The notes: generated from the letters alone by a model not told the origin. 17,660 nucleotides of DNA from an uncultured Lachnospiraceae bacterium (GCA_905201915.1 CAJKQE010000042.1:1-17660), one strand, 5' to 3'. Positions 1 to 6,536 are shown, counted from the first letter of the stretch. Translations and numbers: made by a program.

Positions 1-60
1 TTTTAAAACTTTTTTCAGTCTTTTTCGACTGTTTTGTTGTCGTTTTGCGACAGCTAGATC

Positions 61-89
61 AGATTATCACATCTTTCTAACTTTGTCAA
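61..89 (-). promoter_or_regulatory. Strong promoter reading out of the left edge, stable-RNA-like
   Basis: On the minus strand a perfect -35 TTGACA (84-89) is followed after exactly 17 bases by TAATCT (61-66), preceded by TGA, giving an extended -10. Immediately upstream is an A-rich stretch (AAAAAAGTTG) resembling an UP element. The predicted transcript starts near 54 and carries two small hairpins, 38-52 and 16-31. This arrangement, just after tRNA genes, looks like a promoter for an rRNA operon or another stable RNA lying beyond the window. The promoter is seen; the identity of its target is inferred. Confidence 0.6.
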
Positions 90-118
90 CAACTTTTTTA
101 ACAGCTTAATCGCTGTAA

Positions 119-207
119 CGGAGAAAGAGGGATTTGAACCCTCGCGCCGCTATTAACGACCTACTCCCTTTCCAGGGGAGCCCCTTCAGCCTCTTGGGTA
201 TTTCTCC
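119..207 (-). tRNA. tRNA-Ser, anticodon GGA
   Basis: The minus strand folds as a class II tRNA. The acceptor stem GGAGAAA (201-207) pairs with TTTCTCC (120-126), with discriminator G at 119. The anticodon stem CTCCC/GGGAG encloses the loop CTGGAAA, so the anticodon is GGA and it reads UCC/UCU. There is a long variable arm and a T-arm with GGTTCAAATCC. The long variable arm and G73 are serine identity features. No CCA follows the discriminator (GTTA instead), so the 3' end must be made by RNase Z and CCA addition. Confidence 0.95.
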
Positions 208-239
208 TTAGCCTGAATTTTTCAGTTATTCTACTGAAG

Positions 240-325
240 CGGAGAGAGTGGGATTCGAACCCACGCGCCCTTGCGGACAAACGGTTTTCAAGACCGCCTC
301 GTTATGACCACTTCGATATCTCTCC
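240..325 (-). tRNA. tRNA-Ser, anticodon UGA
   Basis: The minus strand folds as a class II tRNA. The acceptor GGAGAGA (319-325) pairs with TCTCTCC (241-247), with discriminator G at 240. The anticodon stem CGGT/ACCG encloses the loop CTTGAAA, giving anticodon UGA (reads UCA). It has a long variable arm and the T-loop GGTTCGAATCC. CCA is not encoded. It is transcribed first and the GGA tRNA follows after a 32-base spacer that contains a small inverted repeat (221-238), so both are probably on one transcript. Confidence 0.95.
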
Positions 326-352
326 GAATGTGCTGTGTCAGCGACAGGTAGT

Positions 353-382
353 ATATTAACACGCTTTGACAGTATATGTCAA
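353..382 (-). promoter_or_regulatory. Promoter of the tRNA-Ser pair
   Basis: The minus strand shows TTGACA (377-382), an 18-base spacer and TAATAT (353-358), placed 28 bases before the first tRNA-Ser. The -35 box is one arm of an inverted repeat TTGACA-5-TGTCAA (366-382). The promoter begins right after the ispD stop codon. Confidence 0.75.
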
Positions 383-388
383 GACTTT

Positions 389-1084
389 TTATGAAATTTT
401 TTCTAAAAATTTTTCTGCTACTAAAATATCTTCCGGAGTTGTTATTTTTATGTTCTCGTAAGTACCCTCTACAATGCGTACAGGTGTATTTTTATATCGT
501 TCTACTATCATGGCATCATCCGTGATTCCCTGCATAGATGTACTTCTGGCTATATTGTAAGCTTCTTTAATCAGAGAATAGGAAAACACCTGCGGTGTCT
601 GGACAGACCATACTCTGCTTCTTTCAGGAGTTGCAGATACTATATTGTTTTCATCAATGATTTTCACCGTATCTTTGGAAGGCATACCTGCAATACATGC
701 ACCATAAACAATTACACCCTCTTTGGTACGTTTAATAATATCCTCTGTAATAAATGGTCTTGCTCCATCATGAATAAACACGTACTCTGTGTCGGCAGAA
801 CACGCTTCTAATCCCGCATAAACGGAATCATAGCGCTCTTTTCCACCTTCAGTAATAGATTTTACCTTTGTAAATCCATATTTTTCTATAATTTCACTTC
901 TGCAATAATTGATACTTTCTTTTCCCGTAACCACAACTATTTCCTGAATTTCATCTGATTTCTGAAAACACGCCAGACTATAATACAGCAATGGTTTTCC
1001 CTGCAACATTAAAAATTGTTTCTGAACTTTTGTTTTCATTCTTTTTCCTTGTCCTGCTGCAAGAATAATTGCTGTACATTTCAT
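389..1084 (-). CDS. ispD: 2-C-methyl-D-erythritol 4-phosphate cytidylyltransferase
   Basis: IspD joins CTP to methylerythritol 4-phosphate to give CDP-ME, the third step of the MEP isoprenoid pathway, in the cytoplasm. The 231-residue length is normal for the stand-alone enzyme. The nucleotide-binding loop AAGQGKRM is at residues 9-16 followed by KQF at 22-24. HDGARPF is near residue 105, TPQVF is in the second half, and the family C-terminal motif TTPEDILVAE is present. The start has a good ribosome binding site (AAGGAGA about 8 bases upstream). It lies 12 bases after tsaD and is probably the last gene of the rnz-tsaD-ispD transcript. No terminator is visible between it and the co-directional tRNA-Ser genes. 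Confidence 0.95.
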   Translation of the reverse strand: MKCTAIILAAGQGKRMKTKVQKQFLMLQGKPLLYYSLACFQKSDEIQEIVVVTGKESINYCRSEIIEKYGFTKVKSITEGGKERYDSVYAGLEACSADTEYVFIHDGARPFITEDIIKRTKEGVIVYGACIAGMPSKDTVKIIDENNIVSATPERSRVWSVQTPQVFSYSLIKEAYNIARSTSMQGITDDAMIVERYKNTPVRIVEGTYENIKITTPEDILVAEKFLEKIS

Positions 1085-1096
1085 CTTTTGTTCTCC

Positions 1097-2122
1097 TTAT
1101 CTCTCTCCTAATTTCAAATTGGGAACTGCATTCAAATCCCATCCATGACGAGTACCTTTTAAATATTCATAATATGCTGCCACACCAATCATAGCCGCGT
1201 TGTCTGTGCAAAAAATAGGGGATGGATGATAAAATTTAATTTTATTTTCCTCGCAGGCTTTTTTCATAGCGTTTCGCAAAGTCTGGTTTGATGCCACACC
1301 ACCTGCAATCGCAAGTTTATCAATCCCATAATCTTTTGCAGCTGCAATTGCATGCTCTACTAATACCTCCACTACGCAACGCTGAAAAGAAGCTGCAATA
1401 TCCGCTTCTACAATGGGTTCTCCCTGCATTTTACACTTATTAATATGATTTAAAACAGCCGATTTTACTCCACTGAAACTAAAATCATACGGTGCATCTT
1501 CGATTTTTGCCTTTGGAAAGTCCATTGCATAAGCATTACCTTCTTTTGAAAGTTTATCAATTTTCGGTCCTCCCGGATATCCCAGACCAATGGCACGAGC
1601 TACTTTATCAAAAGCTTCTCCTGCTGCGTCATCTCTGGTTCTTCCTAAGATTTCAAATTCTCCATAATCCTTTACAATTACCAGATGTGTATGCCCTCCT
1701 GATACAACAAGACATAAAAATGGAGGCTCTAATTCTAAATTTTCTATATAATTGGCAGAAATATGTCCTTCGATATGATGAACTCCTACCAGTGGAATAT
1801 CTTTCGCAAAGCTGATTGCCTTTGCCTCAGCCACTCCTACTAAAAGTGCCCCTACCAGCCCCGGTCCGTAGGTAACTCCTATAGCATCTAAATCATCTAA
1901 TGTAACCTCTGCTTCTTTTAAAGCCTCCTCGATTACCTGATTAATTTTCTCAATATGCTTTCTGGATGCGATTTCCGGAACAACGCCTCCATACAACTTG
2001 TGTAAATCAATTTGAGAAGAAATAACATTTGACAAAACAGTACGTCCATTTTTTACTACAGATGCTGCTGTTTCATCGCAGGAACTTTCTATTGCCAAAA
2101 TCAATACATCTTCCTTATTCAT
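1097..2122 (-). CDS. tsaD: tRNA N6-threonylcarbamoyladenosine transferase TsaD
   Basis: TsaD (Kae1/Qri7/YgjD family) transfers the threonylcarbamoyl group from TC-AMP to A37 of ANN-decoding tRNAs, working with TsaB and TsaE. The 341-residue length is typical. The protein has the ASKHA fold: an N-terminal AIESSCDETA motif, the metal-binding HxxxH (H116 and H120 in HHIEGH), SGGHTHL near residue 141, and a late CTDNAAM motif that supplies the third metal ligand. The ribosome binding site AAGGAG sits 7 bases before the ATG and overlaps the rnz stop region, with an 11-base gap, so the two are likely co-transcribed. Its partners tsaE and tsaB are about 1.8 kb upstream in a separate operon. Residues were once annotated as a glycoprotease (Gcp); that is an outdated name. 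Confidence 0.96.
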   Translation of the reverse strand: MNKEDVLILAIESSCDETAASVVKNGRTVLSNVISSQIDLHKLYGGVVPEIASRKHIEKINQVIEEALKEAEVTLDDLDAIGVTYGPGLVGALLVGVAEAKAISFAKDIPLVGVHHIEGHISANYIENLELEPPFLCLVVSGGHTHLVIVKDYGEFEILGRTRDDAAGEAFDKVARAIGLGYPGGPKIDKLSKEGNAYAMDFPKAKIEDAPYDFSFSGVKSAVLNHINKCKMQGEPIVEADIAASFQRCVVEVLVEHAIAAAKDYGIDKLAIAGGVASNQTLRNAMKKACEENKIKFYHPSPIFCTDNAAMIGVAAYYEYLKGTRHGWDLNAVPNLKLGER

Positions 2123-2133
2123 GAGTTCTCTCC

Positions 2134-3042
2134 TTATTCTTCAAACATCAGCTCCACAGATTGTCTGTCTCTGGCTGCAATAGTATTTGGAAAGATATCC
2201 GTAGCTTCTTTTACTGCTTCTTCCGGTCTTACCAGAGAAGGGCTGTAATGCGTCAGCCACATTTCCTCTACCTGTGCTTCCTTTGCCAACTGTGCAGCTT
2301 CTTTAAATGTCATGTGTTTATATGCTTTTGCCTTATCATCTTTGTCCTGTTCGCCATACATCCCTTCGCAGATAAACAAATCTGAACCTGCTGCATGATC
2401 TGAAATCGCTTTTACCGGTCTGGTATCCGTAGTATAAGTAAGCTTAATTCCTTTTCTCGGTGCTCCTAAAACCATATCCGGAGTATAAGTATTTCCTTCA
2501 TACACTACTGTTTCACCCTTTTGCAGAGAATTCCAGCATTTCAAAGGAATATTTTGTGCCTTTGCCCTTTGAGGATCAAATTTCCCTGCTCTTTTAATCT
2601 CCAGTGTATACCCATAGCAGGTCACATTATGGTTCACACGAAAAGCTGTAATACAATAACCGTTCAGCTCATAAGTTTCTTCCGGTTGTGTAAGCTCTAT
2701 ACACTGAATTTCAAAAGGAAGTTCTGGTGCAATTACACGAAGTGCAGAAACTACACGTACAAGTCCTTTAGGTCCAATTAAAGTAAGAGGCTCTGTTCTT
2801 TCTGCATTTCCCATTGTAAGCAAAAGCCCCGGAAGTCCGCTGATATGATCTGCATGGTAATGAGTAAAGCAAATAACATCAATAGGTTTAAAACTCCATC
2901 CCTTTTCTTTTACTGCTACCTGTGTTCCTTCTCCACAATCAATCATCAGATTACTGCCATTATATCTTGTCATTAAAGATGTCAATTTTCTTCTGGGCAG
3001 AGGCATCATTCCCCCTGTTCCTAACAAGCATACATCTAACAT
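2134..3042 (-). CDS. rnz: Ribonuclease Z (tRNA 3' endonuclease)
   Basis: This metallo-beta-lactamase-fold nuclease cuts tRNA precursors after the discriminator base so that CCA can be added. Numbered from the chosen start, the protein has 302 residues. It has LLGTGG near residue 6, the zinc motif HYHADH at 61-66, a late TYTTDTRP segment and a C-terminal THYSPS histidine motif. A longer frame opens at 3084, but I start at 3042. That ATG has GAGG 8 bases upstream, and a perfect TATAAT (3065-3070) lies between the two candidate starts, so the upstream ATG would fall before the transcript. The ATG at 3084 has no ribosome binding site. Arylsulfatase-like MBL annotations are possible for this family, but length and motifs favour RNase Z. 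Confidence 0.92.
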   Translation of the reverse strand: MLDVCLLGTGGMMPLPRRKLTSLMTRYNGSNLMIDCGEGTQVAVKEKGWSFKPIDVICFTHYHADHISGLPGLLLTMGNAERTEPLTLIGPKGLVRVVSALRVIAPELPFEIQCIELTQPEETYELNGYCITAFRVNHNVTCYGYTLEIKRAGKFDPQRAKAQNIPLKCWNSLQKGETVVYEGNTYTPDMVLGAPRKGIKLTYTTDTRPVKAISDHAAGSDLFICEGMYGEQDKDDKAKAYKHMTFKEAAQLAKEAQVEEMWLTHYSPSLVRPEEAVKEATDIFPNTIAARDRQSVELMFEE

Positions 3043-3064
3043 CTCATTATCCTCATTTCTATCT

Positions 3065-3070
3065 ATTATA
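3065..3070 (-). promoter_or_regulatory. -10 box for rnz-tsaD-ispD
   Basis: A perfect TATAAT on the minus strand lies 22 bases upstream of the rnz ATG at 3042. The sequence 17 bases further upstream (AACTGT) is a poor -35. The stop codon of the preceding small gene (3103-3105) lies just upstream, so this would be an internal operon promoter. Confidence 0.5.
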
Positions 3071-3102
3071 GCATTTCTTATCATAGCACAGTTTTTTTCG
3101 TG

Positions 3103-3351
3103 CTACAACATTTCATTTTCCATTTTCTTTTCCACCGGGATCTGAAAACCTGCAGTCCATTTATCATAACAGCTTTCACACAAGTCAAAGTTTTGGCATT
3201 CCCCATCTTTCTCTGAAAAATATCCCCAAAAAGCCGTCACAGGCAAAACCCCTTCCATAATCACACCATCTTTTACAGCTAATTTTTTTCCACAACAATT
3301 ACAGTATACTTCAATAACCTGATTTTCCTTTTTTTCTTCGTATTTTCTCAT
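3103..3351 (-). CDS. Small zinc-ribbon-like protein of unknown function
   Basis: The function of this 82-residue protein is not recognised. It carries two cysteine pairs, C17-x2-C20 (with an extra C19) in YCNCCGKKL and C58-x2-C61 in DLCESCYDKW, plus C52. This pattern suits one zinc-ribbon or treble-clef-like site. There is no signal peptide or membrane segment; the ends are charged and Lys/Glu-rich. The gene looks real because AGGAGG stands 5 bases before the ATG and a TATAAT lies about 45 bases upstream. It precedes rnz by 60 bases and may be co-transcribed with rnz-tsaD-ispD. A role in RNA or protein binding is only a guess from the fold type and neighbours. Confidence 0.75.
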   Translation of the reverse strand: MRKYEEKKENQVIEVYCNCCGKKLAVKDGVIMEGVLPVTAFWGYFSEKDGECQNFDLCESCYDKWTAGFQIPVEKKMENEML

Positions 3352-3394
3352 TTCTTCCTCCTGCTTGTGGAATCATTTTTCAACTACGCTGTTC

Positions 3395-3400
3395 ATTATA
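3395..3400 (-). promoter_or_regulatory. -10 box of the small zinc-ribbon gene
   Basis: TATAAT on the minus strand lies about 44 bases upstream of the ATG at 3351 and downstream of the rimI terminator. No clear -35 stands at 16-18 bases. Confidence 0.45.
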
Positions 3401-3442
3401 CATGAAGATTATTTTAAAACCCAGTGGGAAATCACTCTAAAC

Positions 3443-3473
3443 TTAGAAAAAGATAGCAAAATTGCTATCTTTT
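3443..3473 (-). terminator. Rho-independent terminator of tsaE-tsaB-rimI
   Basis: A perfect 12-bp inverted repeat (3448-3459 with 3462-3473) gives, on the minus strand, a GATAGC/GCTATC hairpin followed by TTTTTCT. The rimI stop codon (TAG, 3465-3467) lies inside the stem. Confidence 0.8.
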
Positions 3474-3899
3474 ACACATTACAACTCCATTTTCCACCGG
3501 TTCTTCATAAAAATTTTTTCTTACACTAATAGCAGAAAAACCACAGGACTCATACAAAGCACGGGCCCTCTCATTGCTTTCTCTCACTTCCAGAAAATAT
3601 GAAATTACCCCTTTTACTCTGCCTAAATCTTCCAGTCGTTCTAATAATGCTCTGCCGATTTTCTGTCCCTGATATTCCTTCTTTACAGAAACATTTGTAA
3701 TTTCACCCTCATCCAGCACTATCCACATTCCAATATATCCTACAGGTGTTTCATCCACACAAGCTATCAGATACAAAGCTTTTTCGTCCTTTACAGCGCC
3801 TAAAAAATCCGCTTCTTTCCAGGGTTTTGAAAAATTTTCTGCCTCTATCTGTGCCGCAGCTTTCACATCCTGCGCCTGCATTTCTCTAATCTCAAACAT
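3465..3899 (-). CDS. rimI: Ribosomal protein bS18-alanine N-acetyltransferase (GNAT)
   Basis: RimI acetylates the N-terminal alanine of ribosomal protein bS18 using acetyl-CoA. The 144-residue product is a single GNAT domain. It has an acidic beta-4 strand (GEITNVSV) followed by the acetyl-CoA loop QGQKIGRALL and the usual LEVRESNERARALYESCGF C-terminal motif, which is typical of RimI. A longer frame begins at 4010, but those extra residues only overlap tsaB in another frame. The ATG at 3897-3899 matches the family N-terminus (MFEIREM) and overlaps the end of tsaB by 8 bases, so translation is probably coupled. The tsaE-tsaB-rimI order is a common Firmicute arrangement. Exact substrate in this organism is inferred from the family. 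Confidence 0.92.
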   Translation of the reverse strand: MFEIREMQAQDVKAAAQIEAENFSKPWKEADFLGAVKDEKALYLIACVDETPVGYIGMWIVLDEGEITNVSVKKEYQGQKIGRALLERLEDLGRVKGVISYFLEVRESNERARALYESCGFSAISVRKNFYEEPVENGVVMCKR

Positions 3900-4614
3900 T
3901 CTCTGTCTTTGCCAGGCGTTCCGCCCTTTCCCTTTCTGCCTGAGATACTCGCAGGTAATCTGGCTGATGCTCTGTGGCCGTCTGAATTTTACCTTGTTTA
4001 AAATAAACACTTGCCAAAGCGGCTACTGCCCCTGCTCTTTGGCGGCTTAAATGTGATGGCGCAAAACTGTATTCTAATTTACAGTTTTCACTTATAATCT
4101 CTTTAAAAACAGGAACTCCATCCCCTAAAAAGACAACTTTCTTGCCCATTCCGTTTAATACTTCTAAAAGTTCCTGAATAGACAAAGCATCCTGCTCTTT
4201 TATCGTTACAAACTCATGATTTTGAAACTTATAAATACCTGTATACACCTGATTTCTTCTCGCATCCATAATCGGGCATACAACAGTATCTTCTCCTGTA
4301 TCATAAAGATTATATGCCAGCGCATCTACTGTAGGCACTGCAATTAAAGGTTTGTCAAGAGCCAGACCTAACCCCTTCGCTGTTGCAGAACCAATACGCA
4401 GTCCTGTAAATGAGCCCGGGCCTGCTGCCACTGCAATGGCATCTATGCTGTTTAAATCCAACTGAATGTTATTTTTTATTTCATCCAACATAGGAAGCAA
4501 AGTTTGTGAATGCGTTTTTTTATAATTCATTGTATATTCTGCTACAAGGATATCATTTTCCATAACTGCAACAGAAGCCACCAGTCCCGAACTGTCCAGT
4601 GCTAATATTTTCAT
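3892..4614 (-). CDS. tsaB: t6A biosynthesis protein TsaB (TsaD partner)
   Basis: TsaB (YeaZ) is an ASKHA-fold paralogue of TsaD that lacks the metal site. It dimerises with TsaD and is needed for the threonylcarbamoyl transfer that forms t6A37. The 240-residue length is normal. The N-terminal MKILALDSSG strand and the GPGSFTGLRIG motif at residues 65-75 identify the family. The ribosome binding site AAGGAG is 8 bases before the ATG. It follows tsaE by 15 bases and overlaps rimI by 8 bases, so the three form one operon. Confidence 0.95.
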   Translation of the reverse strand: MKILALDSSGLVASVAVMENDILVAEYTMNYKKTHSQTLLPMLDEIKNNIQLDLNSIDAIAVAAGPGSFTGLRIGSATAKGLGLALDKPLIAVPTVDALAYNLYDTGEDTVVCPIMDARRNQVYTGIYKFQNHEFVTIKEQDALSIQELLEVLNGMGKKVVFLGDGVPVFKEIISENCKLEYSFAPSHLSRQRAGAVAALASVYFKQGKIQTATEHQPDYLRVSQAERERAERLAKTENV

Positions 4615-4629
4615 GTAAAGTGCTCCTTT

Positions 4630-5067
4630 CTACATTTCCAATTCCAAACCTGTAATGGTAATTTTTCGATAATCAAATCCTTTGTCCAAATCCTTTTCAA
4701 TAGTGATGGAAATAATATCAGATGGCAAAATTTCTTCAATAAGCTCTGCCCATTCAATAAGACACACGCCTTTCCCGAAAAAATAATCATCATATCCGAT
4801 TTCTTCCATTTCTTCTATATCTCCAATACGATACACATCAAAATGATAAAAAGGAAGTCTCCCTTCCTCATATTCCTGAATAATGGTAAAGGTTGGACTA
4901 TTTACCGGTTCTGTAATTCCAAGTCCCTTGGCTACTCCTTGGGTAAATACTGTTTTCCCTACTCCTAAATCACCGTTCAATGTATAAACCTGTCCAGGAA
5001 GAGCTTTTTCTCCTATCTTTTCACCTAAACAAAAGGTTTCATTTGCATTATATGTTTCTATTATCAT
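4630..5067 (-). CDS. tsaE: t6A biosynthesis ATPase TsaE
   Basis: TsaE (YjeE) is the P-loop ATPase that binds the TsaB-TsaD complex and resets it during multiple rounds of t6A synthesis. The 145-residue length is standard. The Walker A motif GDLGVGKT is at residues 32-39, and the family motifs SPTFTIIQEYE (56-66), HFDVYR (74-79) and LIEWAE follow in the expected order. The start is supported by GAGG 7 bases upstream. It is the first gene of tsaE-tsaB-rimI and has its own promoter in the divergent spacer shared with the prolyl isomerase gene. Confidence 0.95.
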   Translation of the reverse strand: MIIETYNANETFCLGEKIGEKALPGQVYTLNGDLGVGKTVFTQGVAKGLGITEPVNSPTFTIIQEYEEGRLPFYHFDVYRIGDIEEMEEIGYDDYFFGKGVCLIEWAELIEEILPSDIISITIEKDLDKGFDYRKITITGLELEM

Positions 5068-5102
5068 AGGTTATCCTCTTAATCTTTATTATTCGTTGTA
5101 AT

Positions 5103-5131
5103 AGTATAGCACACAAAATTCCAGCTTGCAC
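5103..5131 (-). promoter_or_regulatory. Promoter of tsaE-tsaB-rimI
   Basis: On the minus strand an extended -10 TGCTATACT (TATACT at 5103-5108) is preceded after 17 bases by GTGCAA (5126-5131), a weak -35. The same six base pairs read TTGCAC on the plus strand and serve the divergent promoter. Confidence 0.65.
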
Positions 5132-5154
5132 CTTTTATTTTTTCCGCTTATAAT
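5126..5154 (+). promoter_or_regulatory. Promoter of the prolyl isomerase gene
   Basis: TTGCAC (5126-5131), a 17-base spacer and a perfect TATAAT (5149-5154) stand 37 bases before the ATG at 5192. The -35 box coincides exactly with that of the opposite tsaE promoter. Confidence 0.7.
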
Positions 5155-5191
5155 GTTCAAATAAACTACTAAAATAAAGGAGAATTTTATT

Positions 5192-5710
5192 ATGGCAAAT
5201 CCAATCGTAACCATTACTATGGCAAATGGCGATGTTATGAAAGCAGAATTATATCCTGAAATCGCCCCAAATACAGTAAACAACTTTATCAGTCTTATTA
5301 AAGACGGTTTTTATGATGGGTTAATTTTCCATCGCGTTATTCGTGGCTTTATGATTCAGGGAGGCTGTCCTAACGGCACAGGCATGGGTGGTCCTGGCTA
5401 TACAATTAAAGGTGAATTTTCTCAGAACCATTTTGAAAACAATTTAGCACATACACCGGGAGTTCTCTCCATGGCTCGTGCAATGCATCCTGATTCTGCC
5501 GGTAGCCAGTTCTTCATCATGCACGAAACTTCTCCGCACTTAGATGGCGCTTACGCTGCTTTCGGAAAAATCACAGAAGGCATGGACGTAGTAAATAAAA
5601 TTGCAGAAACACGTACAGATTACAGTGACCGTCCTTTAGAAGAACAGAAAATCCAGACCATGACAGTGGAAACTTTTGGTGTGGAATATCCTGCTCCTGA
5701 AAAGTGCTAA
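5192..5710 (+). CDS. Cyclophilin-type peptidyl-prolyl cis-trans isomerase
   Basis: This enzyme speeds cis-trans isomerisation of proline peptide bonds during protein folding. The 172-residue product is a bare cyclophilin domain without a signal peptide, so it should be cytosolic. It shows the active-site FHRVIRGFMIQGG segment with the catalytic Arg and Phe, then the MARAMHPDSAGSQFFIM motif and the LDGAYAAFGKI segment near the C-terminus. AAAGGAG lies 9 bases before the ATG. The gene is divergent from tsaE and converges on the YigZ-family gene with only 7 bases between stop codons. It is probably monocistronic. The specific ppiA/ppiB name cannot be decided from this sequence. Confidence 0.95.
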   Translation: MANPIVTITMANGDVMKAELYPEIAPNTVNNFISLIKDGFYDGLIFHRVIRGFMIQGGCPNGTGMGGPGYTIKGEFSQNHFENNLAHTPGVLSMARAMHPDSAGSQFFIMHETSPHLDGAYAAFGKITEGMDVVNKIAETRTDYSDRPLEEQKIQTMTVETFGVEYPAPEKC

Positions 5711-5711
5711 T

Positions 5712-5734
5712 TTCTTTTTAATCATCAAAAAGAA
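5712..5734. terminator. Possible weak bidirectional terminator
   Basis: TTCTTTTT (5712-5719) pairs perfectly with AAAAAGAA (5727-5734) around a 7-base loop between two convergent stop codons. The stem is almost all A/T, so its strength is doubtful. It is listed because no other terminator is visible at this junction. Confidence 0.3.
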
Positions 5735-6374
5735 GGTATTCTCCTTCTGAAACTGCAAAATACAGTTCTTTCAGGTCTGTGACAGAAGCTCTTGCATTTG
5801 TAGCCTCTGTCACAGCTTTTTTTATTTCATCGACTCTGTTTGCCGGTATAAGAACCTGCATTTTTACAGTTTCCTCATACTGTGAATTCATAATTGGAAT
5901 TTCCTTTTGTGCAAACAAATATTGAAGTTTTCCTACTCCGTTGTAATCTGTGCCTACTTCTGTAAGGACACCGTGATATTTCGTAATAATTCTACTCTGC
6001 GCCAGACCTTCCTGTACAGATTTAGAATAAGCTCTTACTAATCCTCCCGTTCCCAGAAGTGTTCCTCCGAAATATCTGGTTACCACAACTGCTGTATTGT
6101 AGAGTTCTTCTCCTAAAAGCACATCCAGCATAGGTTTTCCTGCTGTTCCCTGAGGCTCTCCATCATCACTGCAACGCATAATTTCTTTTCTTTCTCCAAT
6201 AACATAGGCAGAACAGTTATGAGTTGCATCCCAATATTTCTTTTTCATTTCTTCTATAAACTTTACAGCTTCTTCTTCTGTCTTCACAAGACGGACTGTA
6301 GCGATAAATCTGGATTTTTTTTCTACTATTTCTCCCTGTCCGCCTTCGTAAATTGTCCTGTATTGCTCTAACAT
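5718..6374 (-). CDS. IMPACT/YigZ family protein
   Basis: Members of this family (YigZ in E. coli, YvyE in Bacillus, IMPACT in eukaryotes) have a ribosomal-protein-S5-like N-terminal fold and a C-terminal ferredoxin-like domain; the bacterial role is not settled. The 218-residue product shows the family signature: KKSRFIA near residue 19, then ATHNCSAYVIGE, DDGEPQGTAGKPML and the YFGGTLLGTGGLVRAYS loop. I use the ATG at 6374 because GAGGA stands 5 bases upstream. The in-frame ATG at 6386 has only a purine tract. It converges on the prolyl isomerase gene. An extended -10 box lies 31 bases upstream. Confidence 0.9.
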   Translation of the reverse strand: MLEQYRTIYEGGQGEIVEKKSRFIATVRLVKTEEEAVKFIEEMKKKYWDATHNCSAYVIGERKEIMRCSDDGEPQGTAGKPMLDVLLGEELYNTAVVVTRYFGGTLLGTGGLVRAYSKSVQEGLAQSRIITKYHGVLTEVGTDYNGVGKLQYLFAQKEIPIMNSQYEETVKMQVLIPANRVDEIKKAVTEATNARASVTDLKELYFAVSEGEYLLFDD

Positions 6375-6405
6375 ATTATTCCTCATTTCTTTTTTCTTTT
6401 CTGAT

Positions 6406-6414
6406 ATTTTAGCA
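6406..6414 (-). promoter_or_regulatory. Extended -10 promoter of the YigZ-family gene
   Basis: TGCTAAAAT on the minus strand (TAAAAT at 6406-6411, TGC at 6412-6414) lies 31 bases upstream of the chosen start. No good -35 is seen, which is tolerable for an extended -10 promoter. Confidence 0.45.
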
Positions 6415-6483
6415 TATTCTTCCTAAAATTGGGAATATTTATGATTAAAAAAGCTGAAATCTTATGCGCCGTTTCAAAGTTCC

Positions 6484-6512
6484 TTGAATTAGGTTCTGTC
6501 ATTTGATATAAT
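6484..6512 (+). promoter_or_regulatory. Promoter of the class A PBP gene
   Basis: TTGAAT (6484-6489), a 17-base spacer and TATAAT (6507-6512) preceded by TGA, an extended -10. The start codon is 24 bases downstream, with AAAGGAGG (6521-6528) between. This is a near-consensus housekeeping promoter. Confidence 0.8.
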
Positions 6513-6536
6513 GTACGGGAAAAGGAGGCAAACTAC

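Noticed and set aside
221..238. Small hairpin TTCAGT/ACTGAA between the two tRNA genes as a terminator
   Set aside because: No T tract follows it on the minus strand; more likely a spacer fold in one shared tRNA transcript.
3084..3105. 6-bp hairpin TAGCAC/GTGCTA at the end of the small zinc-ribbon gene as a terminator
   Set aside because: Short stem, 10-base loop and no following T tract on the minus strand.
6441..6506. 21-codon frame starting MIKKAEIL upstream of the PBP gene
   Set aside because: It has only a weak GGGA upstream, overlaps the PBP -35 box and ends directly at its -10; no evidence of translation.
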